Below, one piece after another: positions 25,825 to 34,109 of a stretch of 64,000 nucleotides of DNA. This DNA is from Streptomyces maremycinicus (lineage in GTDB: Bacteria > Actinomycetota > Actinomycetes > Streptomycetales > Streptomycetaceae), in contig NZ_BBYG01000015.1 of the NCBI RefSeq assembly GCF_001184025.1, forward strand, positions 248,001 to 312,000. Reading direction: 5' to 3'. Numbering within the stretch: position 1 is the first letter of the stretch; each line of letters begins with the position of its first letter. The translations under genes were made by a program, and so were the position numbers. The notes below the pieces were generated by a model, which did no database searches, was not told the origin of the DNA, and saw only the letters and a program-made list of their open reading frames with translations.

Positions 25825-26870
25825 GATCTGCGCGGCCGGTCTCCGGCCCGGGTTGAAGGCGTCCTGGACATCCGGGTTGGCTCGCGGGCGGCGCCCGAGG
25901 CCGCGGTGAACTGCCGTGCATTCACATGGGTGTCGCCTTGCGGGAGTGCCTGTCGACGCGGCGCTCCCGCGGACGTCACCCCGTCCGACTCTTTTCCCGG
26001 CCATGATCCAGCCGTCGTCGCCGAGAAGGCCGAGGAAGCCGAGAAGGGCGTGGGAAGGGCGAAGGCGGAGGAAGGCGAGAAGGCCGAGAAAGAGGGTGCC
26101 TGACCGCCCCGGCGACCGTCGGAGACCCGCGCACCGAACGAAATCCGTCATCTTCCGGGAGTCGGACTCCGCCGCGTGCCGTTGTCCGGTGGCCATACGG
26201 CGGTCACGTGGTGAACAAAACCCGTTGCCCGCGTCGTCACCGCGCACCTGCCCGGCGCCGTCCCCGCGCACGGTGCGGGCGCCCTTCGGCGCGACGGCCG
26301 GCCCGAGCCGCGCCGGCGGCTCACGGCACCCGAGCCCCGGCCCCTGCCGCGTCCCCGACCTCGGCTTATGACCGAACAAGCGGTCGCAGAACAGCTGTTG
26401 GCGGAGCGGGCACCGTGGATGCCCCGGCTGCCGCTCGCGCCTCACCGCCGTACAGAAGTCACACCCCCGACCGGGTCGGGTGCATGGGCGGACGGCGGCC
26501 TCCACCCGCCCGGGGACGGTCACCGATCAGTGCATCGGGCCGCAAAGCTTGAGCACAAATTACTCACACACCCTCTCTTCATACTGACCCTGATGGTCTA
26601 GATTGACCGTGCTTCAGCTGATTGGGCAGAAGGCGACCGTCAATTGATCCAGGTCCGGCGCTACCGAAATGCCAGCAGTCGCGTCCCCGGCGCCGGACGT
26701 GGGGTGATCGATTCGCGGAGCCCGAGAGGGTCCCGGGTGCGGGGAGCACCCGAGGTTCCGACGGTTCCCGCGCGCACCCCGAGCATCTGTCAGGGCACGT
26801 AAGCCGGCATGCAAGTCCACGGCTGTCAGGTCGGGTTGTTCAAGCACCTCTCGAACAGCCGGATCGTCAT
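25825..26870. other. Long intergenic region without a supported gene
   Basis: About 1 kb between the STAS gene and the polysaccharide locus. It includes a purine-rich stretch at about 26020-26100 readable as a short Glu/Lys/Ala-rich frame, but no start or family is convincing. An AT-richer stretch at about 26550-26630 (ATTACTCACACACC, TAGATTGACC) is the best candidate for the promoter of the polysaccharide operon, which would leave a leader of about 430 bases. Confidence 0.45.
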
Positions 26871-26872
26871 GC

Positions 26873-27006
26873 GCGGGAGGCGGGGGCCTCCCGGGGGAGG
26901 AACAGCGCGGGAGGCGGGGGCCTCCCGAGGGGGGACAGTGCGGGAGGCGGGGGCCTCCCGGGGGCGGGACATTACGGGGGGCGGGGGCCTCCCGGGGGGA
27001 GGAACA
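26873..27006. repeat. Four tandem 33/34-bp hairpin repeats before the polysaccharide operon
   Basis: Four near-identical units each contain a hairpin GGGAGGC-GGGG-GCCTCCC (7-bp stem, 4-base loop) at 26875-26892, 26909-26926, 26942-26959 and 26976-26993; the last has one A-to-G change. Each is followed by a G-rich spacer, ending in GGAACAG, GGGACAGT, GGGACATT and GGAACAGT. Spacing is 34, 33 and 34 bases, so no reading frame is kept and the array is not coding. It ends 45 bases before the first gene and could be an RNA leader element or protein-binding array. Confidence 0.8.
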
Positions 27007-27050
27007 GTGTTGCGCGAACACGTCGAGCCACTGGGGACCTGGGGGGTTCT

Positions 27051-28529
27051 GTGCGGCAAGGGGGACTAGTCAGCACGTTTCCGTCGGCACGCGGACGTCC
27101 GGCGGACGGCGCGATCGGACAGCCCGCGATCGACTGGGAACAGCGGTACCGCCGTGCCGTGATCACCAGCGACACGGTGGCCACCGCCTTCGTGGTGGCG
27201 GGGATCGGCAACTTCTTCGGGGCCCGGGACGCGGCCAACTGGCATGAGAAATGGGGGATTCTCGCCTTCGGCACCGAGCTGCTGGTGCTGGGGGCGCTGG
27301 CGGTGAGCCGGTCGTGGGCTCCGGCCGTTCTCGGCCAGGGCGCCGAGGAATTCCGCCGGCTCGGGCGCTCGCTGTTCACGGCGACCGTTGTCCTGGCACT
27401 GGGCGGGATCGCCCTCACCTCACGCAACATCAAGCTCTGGATCTTCGTCGCGATCCCCGCGATCGCGCTCGTCACCATGACCTCGCGGTATCTGCTGCGT
27501 CTGTGGCTGCACAAACAGCGCAAGGACGGACACTGCCTCAGACCGGTGCTCGCTGCCGGGAGCCCGGCCACCGTGAGCGACCTGATCAGCCGGACCCGCA
27601 AGTTCCCGCACCTGGGCTGGCGGGTGGACGCGGTGTGCACGACGGACGGTCCCGGCATCGACGGCGACCTGCTGGACGAGGTGCCGGTCGTCGGGCGGCT
27701 GGCGGACGTCGCCAAGCACGTCCACGGCGACGGCTACCGCGTCGTCGCGGTCACCCCGGACCCGCACTGGTCGCCGCACCGGTTACAGCGGCTGGCCTGG
27801 AACCTCGAGGGCACGGACACCGAGATGGTCGTGGCACCCGTGCTGATGGAGGTGGCCGGACCGCGGCTGCACGTGGACGCGGTGCTCGGGATCCCGCTGC
27901 TGCGGGTCAGCATGCCGGCCTTCACCGGGGGCCGCCGGGCGGTCAAAGCGGTCGTCGACCGGATAGGCGCAACGATTCTGCTGATGGTGTTCGCGCCCCT
28001 CATGGCGTTCGTCGGGCTGCTCGTGCTGGTGGACAGCCGGGGCGGGGTGTTCTACCGCCAGCGCAGGGTCGGCAAGGACGGCCGCGAGTTCACCATCCTC
28101 AAGTTCCGCACCATGGTCGCCGGGGCCGACGGGGCACGTGCCGAGCTGGCCGACCGCAACGAGGGCGCCGGACCGCTCTTCAAACTCCGCCGGGATCCGC
28201 GGGTGACCCGGGTGGGAGCGGTGCTGCGCCGGTACTCCATCGACGAGCTCCCGCAGCTCTTCAACGTGCTCACCGGCTCGATGTCGCTGGTCGGCCCGCG
28301 GCCTCCGTTACCGGAGGAGTCCGCCGCGTACGGTCCGGACATCCGACGGCGGCTGCTGGTCAAGCCCGGACTCACCGGCCTGTGGCAGATCAGCGGACGC
28401 AGCGACCTGTCGTGGGAGGAGGCGGTACGGCTGGACCTGCGGTACGTGGAGGACTGGTCGCTCGCCCTGGACACGGTGATCTTGTGGAAGACGCTGCGTG
28501 CGGTGCTGTACGGGCAGGGGGCCTACTGA
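27051..28529 (+). CDS. Polyprenyl-phosphate sugar-phosphotransferase (priming enzyme of polysaccharide synthesis)
   Basis: 492-residue WcaJ/CpsE-like integral membrane enzyme that loads the first sugar-phosphate onto undecaprenyl phosphate. Four N-terminal membrane segments lie within about residues 35-150, then a Rossmann-like domain, a fifth hydrophobic segment near 305-325, and the catalytic sugar-transferase domain. Motifs there are FYRQRRVGKDGREFTILKFR, the Asp-Glu pair in YSIDELPQLFNV (about residue 398), SLVGPRPPLPEE and KPGLTGLWQISGRSDLSWEE. GTG at 27051 is the best in-frame start; the site before it is only a G run, so the start is uncertain. First gene of the 21-gene locus. Confidence 0.88.
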   Translation: MRQGGLVSTFPSARGRPADGAIGQPAIDWEQRYRRAVITSDTVATAFVVAGIGNFFGARDAANWHEKWGILAFGTELLVLGALAVSRSWAPAVLGQGAEEFRRLGRSLFTATVVLALGGIALTSRNIKLWIFVAIPAIALVTMTSRYLLRLWLHKQRKDGHCLRPVLAAGSPATVSDLISRTRKFPHLGWRVDAVCTTDGPGIDGDLLDEVPVVGRLADVAKHVHGDGYRVVAVTPDPHWSPHRLQRLAWNLEGTDTEMVVAPVLMEVAGPRLHVDAVLGIPLLRVSMPAFTGGRRAVKAVVDRIGATILLMVFAPLMAFVGLLVLVDSRGGVFYRQRRVGKDGREFTILKFRTMVAGADGARAELADRNEGAGPLFKLRRDPRVTRVGAVLRRYSIDELPQLFNVLTGSMSLVGPRPPLPEESAAYGPDIRRRLLVKPGLTGLWQISGRSDLSWEEAVRLDLRYVEDWSLALDTVILWKTLRAVLYGQGAY

Positions 28530-28611
28530 TGCGCGCGATGTCGCAGCTCGACGGTCCCGCAGGCATACGGACCGCAGGCCGGGACGGCCTGCCCGGGGGG
28601 AGGAACGAGTC

Positions 28612-29928
28612 ATGAGGGTCAGCGTTTTCGGGCTCGGCTACGTGGGCTGCGTGTCGGCCGCGTGCCTGGCCGGCATGGGGCACGACGTCATCGGGGTGGA
28701 CGTCAACCAGGTGAAGGTCGACCTGGTCAACGACGGCAAGGCCCCGGTGGTCGAGGAGCGGATCGGTGAGCTCATCGCCGACGTGGTGCGGACCGGGGCC
28801 CTGAGAGCCACCGGCGACGTCCGTGAGGCGATCATGGACAGCGATATCTCGCTGGTCTGCGTGGGTACGCCCTCGGAGCCCAACGGCAGCCTGTGCACCA
28901 CCTACTTGGAGCGGGTGACCGAGGAGATCGGCGCCGCGCTCGCCGAGCGGGGCGGGCGGCACACCGTGGTGTTCCGCAGCACCATGCTGCCGGGCACCTG
29001 CCTGAACCTGCTGGTGCCGATCCTGGAGAAGTACGTCGGCGGGACGGCCGGGGTGGACATCGGGGTCGCGGTCAACCCCGAGTTCCTGCGCGAGGGCACG
29101 AGCGTGCGGGACTTCTTCGACCCGCCCAAGACCGTCATCGGTGAGCTGGACCCGGCGAGCGGTGACGCGGTGCTGGCGCTGTACGAGGGCCTGCCCGGCG
29201 AGGTGTTCCGGGTGCCGATCCCGACCGCCGAGGCGATCAAGTACGCCGACAACGCGTTCCACGGCCTCAAGATCGGCTTCGCGAACGAGCTGGGCGCGGT
29301 GTACCGGGCGCTCGGGGTGGACTCGCACCAGGTGATGGACGTGTTCCTGGCCGACCGCAAGCTGAACATCAGCCCCGCCTATCTGCGGCCGGGCTTCGCC
29401 TTCGGCGGCTCGTGCCTGCCCAAGGACCTGCGCAGCCTGGTCCACGCGGCGCAGCGGGCCGATGTCTCGGTGCCCATCCTCTCCCACGTGCTGCCGTCCA
29501 ACTCCGACCACCTCCAGCGCGCGGTGGAGCTGGTCGAGCGCACCGGCAAGCGCCGGGTGGGCCTGTTCGGGCTGTCCTTCAAACCCGGCACCGACGACCT
29601 CCGCGAGAGCCCGCTCGTCGAGCTGGCGGAGCGGCTCTTCGGCAAGGGGTACGACCTGAGGATCCACGACGCCAACGTGAGCCTCTCCCGGCTGCTCGGC
29701 GCGAACCGCGAGTACATCGAGACCCGGCTGCCGCATCTGGGGCAGCTCCTCGCGGACTCCGTCGAGGAGGTGCTCGAGCACGCCGAGGTGTGCCTGGTCG
29801 GGACCAGGGACCCGGCCGTGCTGTCGGCGCTGCCGCACGGCGAGGGCCCCGTGATCGTCGATCTCATCCACCTTCCCGACGCCGAGGCGCGGCGGGCCGA
29901 ACCGGGGTACGTGGGCCTTGCTTGGTGA
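28612..29928 (+). CDS. Nucleotide-sugar dehydrogenase, GDP-mannose 6-dehydrogenase (AlgD)-like
   Basis: 438 residues. Four-electron oxidation of a nucleotide-hexose to the uronic acid. The NAD motif is VFGLGYVGCVSAACLAGMGH, the central part has NPEFLREGTSVRDFFDPPKT, and the catalytic Cys is in FAFGGSCLPKDLRSL. GGSCLPKD and the preceding segments resemble AlgD more than UDP-glucose dehydrogenase (usually GGSCFPKD), so GDP-mannuronate is the favoured product; this rests on motif resemblance only. ATG follows GGGGGGAGG. An 82-base gap separates it from the priming enzyme; the next gene overlaps it by 11 bases. Confidence 0.88.
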   Translation: MRVSVFGLGYVGCVSAACLAGMGHDVIGVDVNQVKVDLVNDGKAPVVEERIGELIADVVRTGALRATGDVREAIMDSDISLVCVGTPSEPNGSLCTTYLERVTEEIGAALAERGGRHTVVFRSTMLPGTCLNLLVPILEKYVGGTAGVDIGVAVNPEFLREGTSVRDFFDPPKTVIGELDPASGDAVLALYEGLPGEVFRVPIPTAEAIKYADNAFHGLKIGFANELGAVYRALGVDSHQVMDVFLADRKLNISPAYLRPGFAFGGSCLPKDLRSLVHAAQRADVSVPILSHVLPSNSDHLQRAVELVERTGKRRVGLFGLSFKPGTDDLRESPLVELAERLFGKGYDLRIHDANVSLSRLLGANREYIETRLPHLGQLLADSVEEVLEHAEVCLVGTRDPAVLSALPHGEGPVIVDLIHLPDAEARRAEPGYVGLAW

Positions 29929-31198
29929 CACATCGGCCGGTGACACGGCCAGGGACGCACGGCCGGGCCGGCGCGCGCTGATCCTCGTGGAGAACCTGTC
30001 GGTGCCGTTCGACCGTCGGGTGTGGCAGGAGTGCACGACGCTGCGCGACGCCGGCTGGGAAGTGCACGTCATCTGCCCCCGGGGCAGCAAGCGGGACACC
30101 GAGGCGGAGGCGGAGATCGACGGGGTGCGGATCCACCGCTACCCGTTGCGCGCCGCCACCGGCGGTCCGGCAGGCTACCTGCGGGAGTACGGATCGGCGC
30201 TGTGGCACACGGTCCGGCTGGCCCGCAAGGTCGGCCCCGTCGACGTGGTCCACGCCTGCAACCCGCCGGACCTGCTGTTCCTGCCGGCCCGGTGGCTGAA
30301 GCGGCGTGGCGCGCGGTTCGTCTTCGACCAGCACGACCTGGTGCCCGAGCTGTACCTCTCCCGGTTCGGCCGGGGCGAGGACCTGCTCTACCGCGCCGTG
30401 TGCGCGCTGGAGCGGATGACGTACCGGGCCGCGGACGTCGTGCTCGCCACGAACGAGAGCTACCGGGACGTCGCGGTGCGCCGCGGTGGCCGACGGCCGG
30501 AGGACGTCTTCGTGGTGCGCAGCGCGCCCGACATCGAGCGGTTCCATCCCGTGCCGCCCGAGCCGGAGTTGAAGCGCGGAAAGCCTCATCTGCTGTGCTA
30601 TCTCGGCGTCATGGGCCCGCAGGACGGCGTCGACTACGCGTTGCGGGCGCTCGCGAAGCTGCGCGACGAGCTCGGGCGGACCGACTGGCACGCGGTGTTC
30701 GTCGGCGCCGGGGACACCTTCGACGCGATGGTGGAGCTGTCCCGGCGGCTCGGGCTCTCCGAGCAAGTGCAGTTCACCGGGCGCATTCCGGACGCCGATC
30801 TGGTGCGCTACCTGTCCACCGCGGACGTGTGCCTCTCCCCCGACCCGCACAATCCGCTCAACGACGTGTCGACCATGAACAAGGTCCTGGAGTACATGGT
30901 GATGGGCCGGCCGATCGTCTCGTTCGACCTCCGGGAGGCGCGCGTCTCCGCGGGTGACGCCGCCGTCTACGCGCCCGCCGACGACGAGTCGGCGTTCGCC
31001 AAACTGGTCGCGCTGCTGCTGGACGATCCCGAGAAGCGGGCCCGGATGGGCGAGATCGGCCAGGAGCGGATCGGCGGGGCGCTCTCCTGGCGGAACTCCC
31101 AGCGGGCGCTGCTGGCCGCCTACACCGCTGCCTGCCGTGACCGCGCTCCGGTGTCGGCGGACGGCCCGGACCGGGCAGGCAGGAGGTCGCGCCGTTGA
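29918..31198 (+). CDS. GT4-family glycosyltransferase (WbuB-like)
   Basis: 426 residues, GT-B fold. The N-terminal motif LILVENLSVPFDRRVWQE and FVFDQHDLVPELYLSRFG are typical of the WbuB-like subgroup often involved in exopolysaccharide assembly. The C-terminal donor domain has GRIPDADLVRYLSTADVCLS then NDVSTMNKVLEYMVMGRPIV with the conserved E-x7-E region. The only possible start is TTG at 29918, inside the end of the dehydrogenase gene. It ends in a 4-base TTGA overlap with the next gene. Confidence 0.88.
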   Translation: MLGDTSAGDTARDARPGRRALILVENLSVPFDRRVWQECTTLRDAGWEVHVICPRGSKRDTEAEAEIDGVRIHRYPLRAATGGPAGYLREYGSALWHTVRLARKVGPVDVVHACNPPDLLFLPARWLKRRGARFVFDQHDLVPELYLSRFGRGEDLLYRAVCALERMTYRAADVVLATNESYRDVAVRRGGRRPEDVFVVRSAPDIERFHPVPPEPELKRGKPHLLCYLGVMGPQDGVDYALRALAKLRDELGRTDWHAVFVGAGDTFDAMVELSRRLGLSEQVQFTGRIPDADLVRYLSTADVCLSPDPHNPLNDVSTMNKVLEYMVMGRPIVSFDLREARVSAGDAAVYAPADDESAFAKLVALLLDDPEKRARMGEIGQERIGGALSWRNSQRALLAAYTAACRDRAPVSADGPDRAGRRSRR

Positions 31199-32559
31199 GC
31201 GATGACACGATACGCCTGGTCACGATCGGGCGGATCCTCCGTCGGCGTTGGCGGCTCCTGGCCGCCCTCGCCGTGGTGGGCGCCCTCGTCGGGTACGGCG
31301 CCTCGCTGGTGTTCCCGCCGCGCTACACGACGTCGGCATCGGTACTGCTGCCGGGCGCCTGGGAGGAACGCGAGCTGCTGACCCAGGCGGAGATCGCGAC
31401 CAGTTCGGTGGTCCTCGACCGCACGGCCGCCACGCTCGGCTGGGACGGGGTCGGCGGCGGCGAGCTGCGGGACCGGGTGAGCGCCAAGACCGCCGACGGC
31501 AACATCATCAAGATCTCGGGCACGGCCGAGACCCCTAAGCGCGCACAGCAGCTCGCCGACCGGTCGGCCCAGCAGTTCGTCGCCTTCGCCGCGCAGATCG
31601 CCGGCGACGGCACCGACCCCGAAGCGGCGGAGCCCGAGGCGCTGCGGCAGATGGTGGTGCAGACCAGCCGCCGCATCACCGAGCTGGCCGACGCGGCCGA
31701 TCCGGGGCAGACCGTGGAGAGCGTGCAGACCCGCACCGAGCTGGCGAAGCTGCGCACCGCGCTGCAAGAGGCCATCACGAAGCTGGACCAGGCCGACCCG
31801 GCCGCCAACCAGACCAACATGGTCGTCATGGGACCGGCTGCCCGGCCGGCCGGAGAGGCACCGCCGACGAGGACACAGCTCGTCGCCGCCGGGGCGCTGC
31901 TGTTCTTCCTGCTCGCGGTCATCGGCCATCTCACCGCCGCCCGCATGAGCCGCCGGCTGCGCACCGAACCGGAGATCGCGGCGGCGATCGGCGCGGAGCT
32001 GCTGGGCACCGTCGACGTGCCGGGTGAACAGCCCGCGCACCGGCCGCGGGACCTGGGCCCGCGGGCCCGGATCCGCCGGCTGCTGGGCACCGACGTCCGG
32101 TGGGACGTGCCGCCCCCGCAGGCGTCCGGTGACGAGGCCGGCCGGCAGATCCGCTACCGGCGGCTGTGTGCCCGCCTCCGGGAGCGGCTGCCGGCGCCCC
32201 GGCGGCTCCTGGTCGTCGTCGCGGACGGCGACGACGTCGCCCGCCGGGCCGCCGAGCGGCTCGTCGCCGAGGCCGGGGGCGATCCGCTGCTGCGGGTGGC
32301 GGAGGTCCCCGTGTCCCGGCCGCTGGTGCCGGACCGCGACGACGAGGCCGGTGCCCTGGTCGTGGTCAGCGCGGGCAGCTGGACCGCGGGGGACCTCGCC
32401 GGCATCGCCGAGGCGTGCGAGGACGCCAAGCACGAGGTCGTCGGCATCGTCCTGGCCGGCACGGCCGGGGCCCGTCCGGCGCGGTCCGCCGGCCGGCCTC
32501 GGGACGACGCCACGCCGGTGCTCGCGGTCGGCGACGACGTGACGGGAGGTTCGAGGTGA
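31195..32559 (+). CDS. Wzz-like chain-length/capsule export protein, first of two
   Basis: 454 residues. A membrane segment at about 20-40 (LLAALAVVGALVGYGASLVF) and a second at about 226-245 flank an extracytoplasmic domain with coiled-coil character, the Wzz/polysaccharide copolymerase layout. The C-terminal cytoplasmic part has the shape of a tyrosine-kinase Rossmann domain (LLVVVADGDDVARRAAERLV) but no Walker A GxxxGKS/T. It probably controls chain length with its neighbour. TTG start overlaps the upstream stop; the end overlaps the next gene (GTGA). Confidence 0.8.
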   Translation: MSDDTIRLVTIGRILRRRWRLLAALAVVGALVGYGASLVFPPRYTTSASVLLPGAWEERELLTQAEIATSSVVLDRTAATLGWDGVGGGELRDRVSAKTADGNIIKISGTAETPKRAQQLADRSAQQFVAFAAQIAGDGTDPEAAEPEALRQMVVQTSRRITELADAADPGQTVESVQTRTELAKLRTALQEAITKLDQADPAANQTNMVVMGPAARPAGEAPPTRTQLVAAGALLFFLLAVIGHLTAARMSRRLRTEPEIAAAIGAELLGTVDVPGEQPAHRPRDLGPRARIRRLLGTDVRWDVPPPQASGDEAGRQIRYRRLCARLRERLPAPRRLLVVVADGDDVARRAAERLVAEAGGDPLLRVAEVPVSRPLVPDRDDEAGALVVVSAGSWTAGDLAGIAEACEDAKHEVVGIVLAGTAGARPARSAGRPRDDATPVLAVGDDVTGGSR

Positions 32560-34106
32560 CGACGAGAACGACTGCGGAGCCGTCGGCCGCCGCTCCGCTG
32601 CTGGACCTCCAGGCGCTGGTGGTCGCGGTGCGCAGACGGCGCAGGCTCTGGTGCTCCCTGGCGCTGCTGGGGCTGCTCGCCGGCGCGGCGACGGCGGTCC
32701 TGCTGCCGCCACCGCCCACCGCGGTGACCAAGGTGCTGGTCGCGCATCAGGAGGACCAGCCGAACGACCCCGGAACGCTGATCCGCACCGACGTCGCGCT
32801 GCTGCACACCACGCGGATCGCCGGCACGGCCCTGCGGTCCCTCGGGTCCCAGGAGGACCCGGCGGACTTCATGGAGGAGTACGGGGGTGTCGGCCTGACC
32901 AACAACCTGCTCCAGATCACGGTGACGGCCGACAGTGACGCGGAAGCGGTGGCCCGCGCCGAGGCGCTGGCCGACGCGTTCGTCGCGGACCATGTCCGGC
33001 GGATACAGGCGGCCGCGAACGCCGAGGCCAAGGCGCTGCTCGACCAGCGTGACCGGCTGCGGGACGAACTCGCCGAGGTCGACGGGCAGATCGGGGACGC
33101 GTCGACGGAGAGCGGGCCGAAGGCGTCGGCGAACCTGGAGTCGCTCTTCGCCCGCCGGGCCGAACTCACTTCGCGGATAACGGACTTCGGCCAGCGCGCC
33201 GCGGAGGCGCGCATCGGCACGCCCCAACTCGTCGCCGGTACACAGATCGTGGACGCTCCGCGCGCGGTGCGGCACTCCGTGCCCAGGACCGCCGCCACCA
33301 ACGCCGCGATCGGGCTCGTCCTCGGACTGGTGCTCGGGCTCGCGGTGGCCGCGGTCGGCACCGTGGTGGCGGACCGGCCCGTGCTGCGCCGGGAGATCGC
33401 GGCGAACCTCGGCGCCTCCGTCATCTCCGAGCTGCCCCTGCGGTCGGCCCGGCTGTGGCGGCGCCGCCGGGTCCGGGCGGCCCGGGAACGGCTCACCGCT
33501 TCCCTGGCCCGTACCGTGCGCGGCTCCGCTGATCCGGTGTCGCTGCTGGAACTGGGCTGCGCGCGCGGCGCGAGCAGGATCGCCCTGGACCTCGCCGGGG
33601 CGCTGGCGGCGGACGGGCCGGTGGTCGTCGTCGACGGTCTGCCCGGCCGGCAGCTCTCGGGCCGCCGCGCGAAACCGGGAGACCCGACCGTGGTGCGCGG
33701 CGAGCAGGCCGCGGCGGCGGTCCAGGAGCGCCGGCTCGGGGTCGGCTCGGTGGCGCCCGGCACGGCCTGGACCGACCTTCAGTACCTCGGCACGCAGACC
33801 GTGCTCGTCGTACGGGCCGGACACGGCAGCGCCGCCTGGCTGCACACCGTCGCGCGGCAACTCGCGGACCAGCGCATACCGGTGATCGGTGTGGTGCTGA
33901 TCGACCCGGATCCGCGGGACCGGACCGACGGCACGCTGTGGGACGGGCTGGACACCGCGCTGCGCGGCCAGAACGAGCGGCTGGCCCGGCACAACGGTGG
34001 GGGTACCGCCCACGGCGTTCAGGCAGTGGGGGAAGGCCGGCGACGGGCGGAGCGGCTGCCCATGTGGGCGGCACGGGTCCCGGACAGCGAACAGGAGACG
34101 CGCTAG
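32556..34106 (+). CDS. Wzz-like chain-length protein with degenerate kinase domain, second of two
   Basis: 516 residues. Membrane segments lie at about 30-50 (LLGLLAGAATAVLLPPPP) and about 250-270 (AAIGLVLGLVLGLAVAAVG), with a coiled-coil extracytoplasmic domain between. The cytoplasmic domain has LLELGCARGASRIALDLAGA where BY-kinases have Walker A, without the Lys-Ser/Thr, then VVVVDG as a Walker B echo. No tyrosine cluster is at the tail. GTG follows GGGAGG and overlaps the previous stop. The open frame continues upstream but inside the previous gene. Confidence 0.8.
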   Translation: MTTRTTAEPSAAAPLLDLQALVVAVRRRRRLWCSLALLGLLAGAATAVLLPPPPTAVTKVLVAHQEDQPNDPGTLIRTDVALLHTTRIAGTALRSLGSQEDPADFMEEYGGVGLTNNLLQITVTADSDAEAVARAEALADAFVADHVRRIQAAANAEAKALLDQRDRLRDELAEVDGQIGDASTESGPKASANLESLFARRAELTSRITDFGQRAAEARIGTPQLVAGTQIVDAPRAVRHSVPRTAATNAAIGLVLGLVLGLAVAAVGTVVADRPVLRREIAANLGASVISELPLRSARLWRRRRVRAARERLTASLARTVRGSADPVSLLELGCARGASRIALDLAGALAADGPVVVVDGLPGRQLSGRRAKPGDPTVVRGEQAAAAVQERRLGVGSVAPGTAWTDLQYLGTQTVLVVRAGHGSAAWLHTVARQLADQRIPVIGVVLIDPDPRDRTDGTLWDGLDTALRGQNERLARHNGGGTAHGVQAVGEGRRRAERLPMWAARVPDSEQETR

Positions 34107-34109
34107 CAC

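Noticed and set aside
26873..27006. CRISPR array
   Set aside because: Repeats adjoin with no unique spacers of constant length, and no cas genes are in the window.
26809..27069. Gly-rich repeated peptide over the hairpin array
   Set aside because: Repeat period (34, 33, 34) does not keep one frame, so the similarity is at DNA level; no supported start.
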